A program made the position numbers and the translations under genes. Of a stretch of DNA of 33,614 bases, positions 23,554-29,973 are shown piece after piece. Each line of letters begins with the position of its first letter. The first letter of the stretch is position 1. Source of the stretch: CAYMSO01 sp964393185 (lineage in GTDB: Bacteria; Patescibacteriota; Dojkabacteria; J137); NCBI GenBank assembly GCA_964393185.1, contig CAYMSO010000014.1:1-33614 (forward strand), in the 5' to 3' direction. The notes below the pieces were generated by a model, which made no database searches, had not been told where the DNA came from, and saw nothing but the letters and a program-made list of their open reading frames with translations.

Positions 23554-24372
23554 ATGAAAAATAAACGAACTATTCTAATATCGATTTTTATAGCTTTACC
23601 AATTTTTCTGGCTTTAGCATTTATATTTTTTGAAGGGAGAAATACTAAAAGCAAAGATACTGTCGAAGATGAGGTGCCAATTTCATATACTGTAAGTTAT
23701 CCCGAAACTCAAACTTCTGAAGCAATAGTACAAACGCAAGAGGAAATACCTGTAGTAGAGGCTGACCCTGGGTGCGGACCACAAATATACTACAACCCTA
23801 AATATCCCAGTTTTAGTTTTACTTATAATAGCTGTATTACCACTTTGTTTGAAGAAGATGGTGAGTACAATACAGCTGATGGTATAAGCGCTACCTTATT
23901 AACTTTAACAGATTCTAATCAAAATAAACTTAGATTCTATTTTGCAAATAGCCTCTTCTGGGGGTGTGGGGGACCATCAATGTGCTATAAAACTGAATAT
24001 ACATCTATTAATGATAAAATTATACGCATAAAACATGATAACCTAGATGGAGCTGTTGGTCTTTCACCTGCTACAAAAAAATATATTTCGGATAGTTTAA
24101 ACGTACATAGCTACATACTTGGTTACGCTTGGGGTCAGAATAATGTACCAGTAGCTTACTATAGTGGAGTAGACGAGTCAAATGCTACATATTGCACAAT
24201 TGCTTGCAGTTTGGTTACGGATATATTGGATAGTGCAATTTCTCCAGATGCTACCAGTAGCAGTAGTAAAAATCTTGCTAATACTAATGTAAATCTTTCT
24301 ATATTCGTAGAAGGTAGTAATCCAGATTCAATAGCGACATTTGATGAAATAGTAAGAAGCTTGCAGTATTAG
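23554..24372 (+). CDS. Anchored extracytoplasmic protein of unknown function
   Basis: A 272-residue protein with a basic start (MKNKR), one membrane helix (ILISIFIALPIFLALAFIFF, about 7-26) and an extracellular remainder. An acidic, threonine-rich linker (about 32-70) precedes a globular domain with paired cysteines (GCGPQIYYNP, NSCITTLF, FWGCGGPSMCY, CTIACS) that probably form disulfides. No family is recognised. It ends 81 bases before the erm leader ORF and has its own intergenic sequence on both sides, so it is probably expressed alone. Confidence 0.6.
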   Translation: MKNKRTILISIFIALPIFLALAFIFFEGRNTKSKDTVEDEVPISYTVSYPETQTSEAIVQTQEEIPVVEADPGCGPQIYYNPKYPSFSFTYNSCITTLFEEDGEYNTADGISATLLTLTDSNQNKLRFYFANSLFWGCGGPSMCYKTEYTSINDKIIRIKHDNLDGAVGLSPATKKYISDSLNVHSYILGYAWGQNNVPVAYYSGVDESNATYCTIACSLVTDILDSAISPDATSSSSKNLANTNVNLSIFVEGSNPDSIATFDEIVRSLQY

Positions 24373-24404
24373 GCAATAATACAAATTGAATATTTAATTA
24401 AATA

Positions 24405-24433
24405 TTGACTATATATTACAAATACCGTATACT
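24405..24433 (+). promoter_or_regulatory. Near-consensus promoter of the erm leader transcript
   Basis: TTGACT (24405-24410) and TATACT (24428-24433) are exactly 17 bases apart, five of six matches in each box. Transcription would start near 24440, about 14 bases before the leader ATG. It is among the strongest promoters visible in the window and supplies the whole attenuator region. Confidence 0.8.
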
Positions 24434-24453
24434 AATTTAGATTCAATATACTT

Positions 24454-24477
24454 ATGACAGTAGTAATCAACAAATAA
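24454..24477 (+). CDS. Seven-codon erm leader peptide MTVVINK
   Basis: ATG ACA GTA GTA ATC AAC AAA TAA encodes MTVVINK. Its TVVI core recalls the macrolide-stalling motifs of known Erm leader peptides (IFVI of ErmCL, IAVV of ErmAL), though it is shorter than either. Codons 5-7 (ATC AAC AAA) are exactly the 5' arm of the first attenuator hairpin, so a ribosome paused there would open that hairpin. No Shine-Dalgarno is seen and the transcript starts only about 14 bases upstream. Peptide expression and drug-dependent pausing are inferred from the arrangement, not seen. Confidence 0.7.
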   Translation: MTVVINK

Positions 24478-24596
24478 ATCTAATACAGCTAGATTCTGTT
24501 TGTTGATGCACGTCTATTCCCATATTTCTTCATAAAATTTAGTTGTATTAGATTAAGCCAAGTGTTTTTACCTTTAACTTAATTTTTACAGCTAAA
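24466..24596 (+). promoter_or_regulatory. Translational attenuator of the erm gene with three exclusive pairings
   Basis: Hairpin 1: ATCAACAAA (24466-24474) with TTTGTTGAT (24499-24507), extended by AATCTA (24477-24482) with TAGATT (24490-24495). Sequestering hairpin 2: TTTAGTTGTA (24538-24547) with TACAGCTAAA (24587-24596, two bases before the ATG), extended by AGATTAAG (24550-24557) with CTTAATTT (24578-24585). Antisequester: AATCTAATACAGCTAG (24477-24492) with TTAGTTGTATTAGATT (24539-24554), 16 pairs with two G-U. TACAGCTA occurs in both loop 1 and the start region, so one segment can pair with either. The default fold hides the start; a ribosome paused on MTVVINK would release it. Structures are read directly; induction is inferred from the known Erm mechanism. 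Confidence 0.8.
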
Positions 24597-24598
24597 AT

Positions 24599-25438
24599 AT
24601 GAAAAGATATGGTTTATCTCAAAACTTTTTACATAGCTCCAAATTAGTCTTTAATCTTATAGATAAAGCAAACTTTCTAAAACAAGATTTAATTTTGGAT
24701 ATTGGCGCAGGCACTGGCATTATTACCGACAATTTAAAAGGAATTGCTGCTAGTATTCACGCGATTGAACCAGATAACGGCCTTTACTTAAGACTCATAA
24801 ATAAATTTTCTCAAGCGCCAAATATAAAACTTGTTAATAAAGAGTTTAAAGAATATATCTTACCTAATCAGGATTTTAAAGTTTTTGCCAATATACCCTT
24901 TAACTACACGTCTCAAATTCTAAAGAAAATACTTAACTCAGCAAACTTTAAAGCAGGTTACTTTGTACTGCAAAAAGAAGCAGCATTCCGATTTAGTCAA
25001 AAATCATTTATCCATATTATTTATTCTATCGATTACGAATTTAATATCATTCATAAATTTAAACCGAGTGATTTTAAACCCCAGCCTAAAGTAGATGTAG
25101 TATTACTCAAAATTACACGAAGACCAAAAATGCTGATTGAAAGTAATGCTAAGAATTTGTTTTTGGATTTTGTAGCATTTATTTTTACTATGTCGAATCC
25201 TAATCTAGATAGATCTTTAAAAATGTTATTTACAAAAAAGCAACTGCAACTTTTTAGAGAGAATCTAGGAATTGACAAGCACACAAAGTTGATTGACCTA
25301 AATCCAGAGGCATTTGTTTATTTCTTTACTATTTTTACTAATAATCCACAAGAAAAGAAACTTAAGGTTAGTAACTTTTACAAAAAATACTCAAAAAACC
25401 AAAGTAAACTAAAAAAAGTATTTAGAACAAGAAGATAA
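24599..25438 (+). CDS. erm: Erm-type 23S rRNA adenine N6-methyltransferase
   Basis: A 279-residue Rossmann methyltransferase of the Erm/KsgA family. It opens with YGLSQNFLHS, has the SAM motif DIGAGTGIIT at 34-43, the acidic motif IEPD at 56-59 and the catalytic motif ANIPFNYTSQILKKIL, with NIPF at 98-101. NIPF/NIPY marks Erm proteins, whereas KsgA has NLPY. Known Erm enzymes methylate A2058 of 23S rRNA and block macrolide, lincosamide and streptogramin B binding. A C-terminal helical domain and a lysine-arginine-rich tail (KLKKVFRTRR) complete it. The promoter, leader ORF and attenuator strongly favour a true Erm over a housekeeping KsgA. The start at 24599 lies just after the sequestering hairpin. 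Confidence 0.88.
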   Translation: MKRYGLSQNFLHSSKLVFNLIDKANFLKQDLILDIGAGTGIITDNLKGIAASIHAIEPDNGLYLRLINKFSQAPNIKLVNKEFKEYILPNQDFKVFANIPFNYTSQILKKILNSANFKAGYFVLQKEAAFRFSQKSFIHIIYSIDYEFNIIHKFKPSDFKPQPKVDVVLLKITRRPKMLIESNAKNLFLDFVAFIFTMSNPNLDRSLKMLFTKKQLQLFRENLGIDKHTKLIDLNPEAFVYFFTIFTNNPQEKKLKVSNFYKKYSKNQSKLKKVFRTRR

Positions 25439-25486
25439 GTTTTTTAGAATAAATTATAATTTGTTAATAACTTTTTAAGTTTTAGT

Positions 25487-25876
25487 ATGGAAGATATTAA
25501 TATTCTTGCTGTAATAATTGCAGCGTTTTCAACATTTATGATTGGCGGAATCTGGTATGGTCCTCTTTTTTATAAACCATGGTTAAAGGAATCAGGACTT
25601 TCCGAAGCTGATTTAAAAAAAAGAAATATGATAACTGTGTTTGGTTTGTCTTTTTTGAGCGCATTATTATCTGCTATCTTTTTGGAATATTTGATTGATA
25701 ATGCAGATCTTAGTGAAGCAATTTTAAAGGCAGTGCTAATTGGAATAATCTGGATAGCCGGCAGCATTGGAGTTACTTATCTGTTTGAGAATAAATCTCT
25801 TAAGCTATTTTTAATAGATGCGGGATACCATGCAATATCTTTTACAGTAATGGGATTCATCTTAGGATTAATGTGA
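25487..25876 (+). CDS. DUF1761 membrane protein
   Basis: A 129-residue protein with four membrane segments and the DUF1761 signature MIGGIWYGPLFYKPWLKESG near residues 19-39. A conserved histidine sits in DAGYHAISFTVMG. The function of the family is unknown; it is widespread in bacteria. The gene follows erm by 48 bases in the same direction and could be co-transcribed, but the AT-rich gap may hold its own promoter. No resistance role can be assumed from this neighbourhood. Confidence 0.8.
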   Translation: MEDINILAVIIAAFSTFMIGGIWYGPLFYKPWLKESGLSEADLKKRNMITVFGLSFLSALLSAIFLEYLIDNADLSEAILKAVLIGIIWIAGSIGVTYLFENKSLKLFLIDAGYHAISFTVMGFILGLM

Positions 25877-25947
25877 TATAATCAATATAGATCGACCATA
25901 AACGTGTCACAAGAAATATAGTTTTAAGACGTAACCTGCCATGCGGT

Positions 25948-26228
25948 ATGCAATTTAAGAGTTATGGTTGCCTGGAAACATACAAAAAATTTATAATTAT
26001 TGGACATAAAGATGTTGATGTCAGCGAAGATATTCATAGGTTTTACAGAAATCCCCCGACAGTGAATTTCTAAGGTTAACTACTGATATTTTCAGTGATA
26101 CTAAAGAAATATGGCTTTATAATAACGATGGAGAACCTATTTATTATTATCTACATTCAAACTCTGTAACACCGGAGCTAATCCAACTAAGCAGATTACC
26201 CATTAAAGTTGATATAACTGTGAGTTAA
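25948..26228 (+). pseudogene. Small gene interrupted by a one-base frameshift at a C run
   Basis: A reading frame from ATG 25948 (MQFKSYGCLETYKKF, then IIIGHKDVDVSEDIHRFYRNP) runs to the CCCCC tract at 26053-26057, where it goes out of frame and stops early. The neighbouring frame continues without break as DSEFLRLTTDIFSDTKEIW to a TAA at 26226-26228, ending LPIKVDITVS. Adding one C would join both into one 94-residue protein. It is not recognised. A TATAAT box at about 25877-25882 lies upstream. It could be a genuine pseudogene, phase variation at the C run or a sequencing error. It fills the 393-base gap between the DUF1761 gene and the methyltransferase. Confidence 0.6.
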
Positions 26229-26269
26229 ATCAGAAAGGTAGCTTGCTTTTTTCTAGGATAGTTGTGTAA

Positions 26270-27022
26270 TCATTTAGTAGAGAATACTATATATAATTCC
26301 TCATTTATATTTAGTACTTGAATATTAAGCTCAAGATCTAATTTACTAGCTATATTTTGAAGTTGTTCTAATGTCCACCAGCGCTGCTTAATATTTTCTA
26401 CTTGCTCGTCTATCAAATTATTGTTATGGTCATAAATTTTAATTTTTTCGGTAAGGATAATTGTATTTGTTCTCGGGTTAAAATTTTTGACTGAATAGTA
26501 ACCTTCTAATTTTAAATTATTGTTGTTTGAAACTAATTTGCTATCTATTTTTGAAGGGTCTACATTTTTTGTATTGTCTATATTAATTAATATTTTTCCT
26601 TCGTTTTTTAAAATAGAGATTAATTTTTTAAATAGATTCAAAAGGTTTTGTTTGGTTAATGCTATTTCGAATAATGTATTCCACATTAAAATAGCAAGGT
26701 CAAAAGACTTGTGTGAAAAATCTACGTCAACTATATCTCCTAAAATTATTTCTGGTTGATTTTTTTCCAAATGTACAATTTTGTTCCTAAAAATCTTAAG
26801 CATTCCCTGGGATTTATCTATAGCTGTGATTTTATAACTATCCTCTGCAAGAGGAATAGCGTGTCTTCCAGTACCACAACCTACATCCAAAATTTCAGCT
26901 CCTTTTGCGACTAGCGATTTTATTAGTTTAATTTCTTCTACAATTACATCTCCTCCTTTAATGTCCTTATAAACCAAATCATAATACTTTGCTGTAGAAT
27001 CGTTTGTAGTGAGTGAAGACAT
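26270..27022 (-). CDS. Class I SAM-dependent methyltransferase
   Basis: A 250-residue Rossmann methyltransferase with motif I ILDVGCGTGRHAIPLA at about 40-55, an acidic residue in ITAIDKSQGML and motif IV LAILMWNTLFEIA. The insert after that and the C-terminal part (QRWWTLEQLQNIASKLDLE) are typical of small-molecule or protein methyltransferases of the Methyltransf_25 type. Substrate unknown. It is the third gene in a minus-strand run behind efp and epmA (34 bases after epmA), so a link to EF-P or the ribosome is possible but not shown. Confidence 0.8.
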   Translation of the reverse strand: MSSLTTNDSTAKYYDLVYKDIKGGDVIVEEIKLIKSLVAKGAEILDVGCGTGRHAIPLAEDSYKITAIDKSQGMLKIFRNKIVHLEKNQPEIILGDIVDVDFSHKSFDLAILMWNTLFEIALTKQNLLNLFKKLISILKNEGKILINIDNTKNVDPSKIDSKLVSNNNNLKLEGYYSVKNFNPRTNTIILTEKIKIYDHNNNLIDEQVENIKQRWWTLEQLQNIASKLDLELNIQVLNINEELYIVFSTK

Positions 27023-27056
27023 GAATACTATTTAATGCTTTTTATTGTTACTAATT

Positions 27057-28109
27057 TTACCATTCAGCTGCAGGAAAGTAATTTATGTCAGAAATATTTT
27101 CTGCATTTGCAAGAATCATAACTAGTCGATCTATCCCTATTCCAATGCCTGCAACAGGAGGCATGCCTACTTTTAGTGCTTCTATAAAATCATAATCAAA
27201 TTCAATTGGATCTTTATTCATTGCAGCTCGGGCTTTTTGCTCTTCAATAAATCTTTTTTCTTGTTCCTGCCAATCAAGCAATTCGGTATAACCATTTCCT
27301 ACTTCCTTTCCTGCAATGTATAGCTCTACTTTTTCTGAAACTAGTGAATCGGTGTCCTTTACTTTGGTAAGTGGACAAAGTATCTTTGGATAATCATACA
27401 CAAATGTAGGAACGTTTTTGGAAAAGTTAGGTTCTATGCTTGTGGCGAATATTATTTCGAATATTGTTTGCCAGTCGTCGTCTTTATTTATACTAAATCC
27501 TTTGGTTAACGCAATTTTTCTAAAATCTTCAAGTTCGATAATATCTTCAAGATTTATGTCTACATACTTTTTTAATAATTCCCTAACAGAGAATCTGTCC
27601 CATTTTTGAGAAAAATCTATTGTGAGTCCGGCATAGTTTATTTTATAACCATTTGTAAAATATGGATGTTGTTTTTTTATTAAGTAATCTAAAATTGATT
27701 TTACTAAATCTTCGCAGGTATTCATCAAATCAAAATATGTTTCGCCGACTTGATACCATTCAAGCATTGTAAACTCAGGACTGTGATTTGGACTGATTTC
27801 TTCTAGGCCTCTAAAAACTTTGGTAATAACGAAGTGATTTCCAAGCCCTGCAACTAGTATTTTTTTATTCCATGTTTCGGTAGATGGAATTAAGTATACA
27901 TCTTTGTTTTGACCGTTTTGAAATTGAATATTAGTTTTTAGAACATCGAGATATCTTTCTTGCGGCAAGGCTTCAGATAAGATGGGACTTTCAAGCTCGT
28001 GATAATTTCTTTCTTCAAAAAATTTGCGAATGGCTTTAATTGTATATTCTTTAACAAAGTACCGATTGAATGATTCCGGATTTTGCTTTAGTTTCTGCCA
28101 GGTTTTCAT
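27057..28109 (-). CDS. epmA: EF-P lysine ligase (EpmA/GenX/PoxA-like)
   Basis: A 350-residue class II lysyl-tRNA synthetase-like protein lacking the N-terminal anticodon-binding domain, the length of EpmA (about 325). Motif 2 is in FRGLEEISPNHSPEFTMLEWY and motif 3 in GIGIGIDRLVMILA. EpmA attaches beta-lysine (or lysine) to a conserved lysine of EF-P. The gene follows efp by 25 bases, and EF-P has the Lys in the right place, so substrate and enzyme are encoded together. Whether EpmB (lysine 2,3-aminomutase) exists is not visible in this window. The identification is well supported. Confidence 0.85.
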   Translation of the reverse strand: MKTWQKLKQNPESFNRYFVKEYTIKAIRKFFEERNYHELESPILSEALPQERYLDVLKTNIQFQNGQNKDVYLIPSTETWNKKILVAGLGNHFVITKVFRGLEEISPNHSPEFTMLEWYQVGETYFDLMNTCEDLVKSILDYLIKKQHPYFTNGYKINYAGLTIDFSQKWDRFSVRELLKKYVDINLEDIIELEDFRKIALTKGFSINKDDDWQTIFEIIFATSIEPNFSKNVPTFVYDYPKILCPLTKVKDTDSLVSEKVELYIAGKEVGNGYTELLDWQEQEKRFIEEQKARAAMNKDPIEFDYDFIEALKVGMPPVAGIGIGIDRLVMILANAENISDINYFPAAEW

Positions 28110-28134
28110 TATTGAATCTAGAAACTTGCCAGTT

Positions 28135-28701
28135 TTAATTATTATCTTTTCCTACGTACTCGCCTGATTCTGTGTTGATCAGGATTTTATCCCCGTTATT
28201 TACAAAAAGAGGTACTTGCAAAGTATAGCCTGTTTCTACTTTTGCTTCTTTAGTAGGATTGCCAGAAGTGTTTCCCCTATCTCCTCCTATTGCTGTTTCT
28301 ACAACTTTAAGAGATATTTTTGCAGGAACTTGAATTGACAAAGGCTCGTCTTCGTAAGTCATTAAAAGATATTTTGCATCGGCTAATAAAAAATCAGTTC
28401 CATTTGGAACCATGTCCATTGGCAGGTCCACCATTTCGAAGGAAACTGGATCCATAAAGTAAGCTCGATTTTCGTCGTTGTAACTAAAAACTACTGATCT
28501 GGTTTGAACTTCGATTTCTTCTACTGATTCTGTGGTTTTGAAGGTCTGACTTACAATTTTTCCTGATTTTAGACCCTTTAGCTTTGTTCTGTTAAAGGCT
28601 CCGCCCTTTCCTGGTTTGTAGAATTCTCTTTCTAAGACTAATGTTGGTTCATTATTGTACATAATTACCATTCCTTTTCTTATGTCTGTTGTAACTGCCA
28701 T
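28135..28701 (-). CDS. efp: Elongation factor P
   Basis: A 188-residue EF-P of usual length. It starts MAVTTDIRKGMVIMYNNEP, and the modified-lysine loop is KPGKGGAF with Lys32 (equivalent to E. coli Lys34). The C-terminal OB domain carries GYTLQVPLFVNNGDKILINTESGEYVGK, a diagnostic pattern. EF-P relieves ribosome stalling at polyproline stretches, which occur in this genome (for instance the proline stalk encoded at 4985-5857). The start at 28701 is chosen because the promoter -10 box lies at 28736-28741; an in-frame upstream ATG at 28764 is beyond the promoter and would add an unrelated hydrophobic leader. Confidence 0.93.
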   Translation of the reverse strand: MAVTTDIRKGMVIMYNNEPTLVLEREFYKPGKGGAFNRTKLKGLKSGKIVSQTFKTTESVEEIEVQTRSVVFSYNDENRAYFMDPVSFEMVDLPMDMVPNGTDFLLADAKYLLMTYEDEPLSIQVPAKISLKVVETAIGGDRGNTSGNPTKEAKVETGYTLQVPLFVNNGDKILINTESGEYVGKDNN

Positions 28702-28735
28702 ATGCTTTATGATTACTGAAAAAATACACGCTGTA

Positions 28736-28764
28736 AGTATAAAACAAAAAACAGTAGGAAGCAA
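28736..28764 (-). promoter_or_regulatory. Promoter of the efp-epmA operon
   Basis: On the minus strand, TTGCTT (28759-28764) and TATACT (28736-28741) are 17 bases apart. Transcription would start near 28729, giving a leader of about 28 bases to the EF-P ATG at 28701. It fixes the EF-P start. Confidence 0.65.
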
Positions 28765-28908
28765 TTTTAATCATAGAAGTGTCTTTGGATCATATAAATT
28801 TGGCAATTTAAATTCAGTAATTAGTTAATATTATAAATGCACTTAGTCCACAATAAGAATAATCAAATTATATAATTTTACTTCAAAACATTGTACAAAT
28901 ATTTAGTA

Positions 28909-28937
28909 TTGCATTATATCGAATAATAGTATATGAT
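28909..28937 (+). promoter_or_regulatory. Promoter of the gene at 28946, leaderless arrangement
   Basis: TTGCAT (28909-28914) and TATGAT (28932-28937) are 17 bases apart. Eight bases separate the -10 box from the ATG, so the mRNA would start one or two bases before the start codon. Confidence 0.55.
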
Positions 28938-28945
28938 TATTATAT

Positions 28946-29422
28946 ATGACGAATCAAGAAACAGATATTACAAACAAGTATTCTAACGATCTAAGATCAT
29001 TTTACATGGTCAATGTAGAACGCATGGCAAATGGCCTGGTAGAAGGTTATGAATTCTTAATAAATTTTATTTATCCTGACAATAAAACTGCAGTTACATT
29101 TAATAGCGAAGCAACAAAAGCAAATATTATCAAGAAAGTTTCAGAAACTGAATTCTTCAGAGAAGAGTATAATAATTTAGTAGCACTTTTTAACACTGTA
29201 GATATTCTAGTACAAGTTTTAGATATATGTAACATTAATAAACTGGAGCTCGCAAGTTATGGTATAGATATACAAAAATGCTTTGAAGAAGGAGAGATGC
29301 AACAAGTATATGACTGGGCAAATGAGTTTGCCACAAAAAATGAGGCAAGAATAAATGCTTTTATTGTTCGACAGTACGAGCTAATTCCAGAAAATTCACT
29401 AGTATATTCTAGACTCGAGTAA
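28946..29422 (+). CDS. Unrecognised 158-residue cytoplasmic protein
   Basis: An acidic, mostly helical protein starting MTNQETDITNKYSNDLRSFY, with no membrane segment. The segment NLVALFNTVDILVQVLDIC and the later EEGEMQQVYDWANEFATKN read as amphipathic helices. No family is recognised. It is followed by a small acidic gene after 31 bases and then a third ORF, making a probable three-gene transcript behind a leaderless promoter. Interactions among the three products are possible but not supported by sequence. Confidence 0.55.
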   Translation: MTNQETDITNKYSNDLRSFYMVNVERMANGLVEGYEFLINFIYPDNKTAVTFNSEATKANIIKKVSETEFFREEYNNLVALFNTVDILVQVLDICNINKLELASYGIDIQKCFEEGEMQQVYDWANEFATKNEARINAFIVRQYELIPENSLVYSRLE

Positions 29423-29453
29423 ACTAATTTATAATGAACAATAAATTACTTTT

Positions 29454-29774
29454 ATGGATGAACTATTACAACAGCCAGAATTTGAAAAAAGAGCTTTATT
29501 ATTTTTAAACGAAGTCGAAGATTATGCCAGTCAAAAAAATATTTTAGACACAGGTTCAATAGAGGATGATTGGGAAGAAGACGAAGAAGGTGATGATTAT
29601 GAAGCGCCAAAAACCCTTGTAACTGTTAATAATTTGACAACACAGTGGATTAGTTTTAGAAGTATGTTTGAGCAATTAGCACAGGATAGTGATCCTGACT
29701 TGGCTGAGGAGGGGAAAGAATATTTACAATCTCGGATCAAGAAGATAAAGCATCAACTGAAAGACATACAATAG
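29454..29774 (+). CDS. Small very acidic unrecognised protein
   Basis: A 106-residue protein with a highly acidic patch (DDWEEDEEGDDYEAP) at residues about 40-55, between a helical N-terminus and a charged C-terminal helix (SRIKKIKHQLKD). Not recognised. It is co-oriented with the 28946 gene. Its last 22 codons overlap another frame that runs on to 29953, preceded by the only strong Shine-Dalgarno-like GGAGGGG in the area. Confidence 0.5.
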   Translation: MDELLQQPEFEKRALLFLNEVEDYASQKNILDTGSIEDDWEEDEEGDDYEAPKTLVTVNNLTTQWISFRSMFEQLAQDSDPDLAEEGKEYLQSRIKKIKHQLKDIQ

Positions 29775-29953
29775 GAGTATCTATAATATCTCCAACAAAA
29801 GAGGAATTAGACAGAATAATCAAAGATATAGTTATTATAGCCAATAGATTTGTTGGGGTTCCAGTAGCTGAAGATCTAAATACGATCCAAACTCACTTAA
29901 GATTAGACGGTCTTACTGTTTATAGCATTCAAGTCAGATTTGAGTTCGAATAA
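29720..29953 (+). CDS. Third ORF of the small-gene cluster, no usual start codon
   Basis: The frame is open from 29708 to TAA 29951-29953 (about 80 codons) and looks coding: TIGVSIISPTKEELDRIIKD, then IVIIANRFVGVPVAEDLN and an ending VRFEFE, with alternating strands and amphipathic helix. No ATG, GTG or TTG occurs in it. An ATA at 29720 lies after GGAGGGG (29708-29714). It may start at a rare codon, be reached by frameshift from the gene at 29454, or be broken. It ends 20 bases before the convergent kinase gene. Not recognised. Confidence 0.4.
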   Translation: MFTISDQEDKASTERHTIGVSIISPTKEELDRIIKDIVIIANRFVGVPVAEDLNTIQTHLRLDGLTVYSIQVRFEFE

Positions 29954-29973
29954 CAGATTTTAGGAAGTCTTGG

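Noticed and set aside
24599..25438. Call as housekeeping KsgA (16S rRNA dimethyltransferase)
   Set aside because: Motif IV is NIPF as in Erm proteins, not NLPY, and the gene has a leader ORF and sequestering structure that a housekeeping ksgA would not need. Not fully excluded without a phylogeny.
28702..28764. Extended EF-P start at 28764 with a hydrophobic leader
   Set aside because: The -10 box and -35 box lie at 28736-28764, so the extension would be upstream of the transcript; EF-P proteins begin at the MAVTTDIRKG-type sequence.
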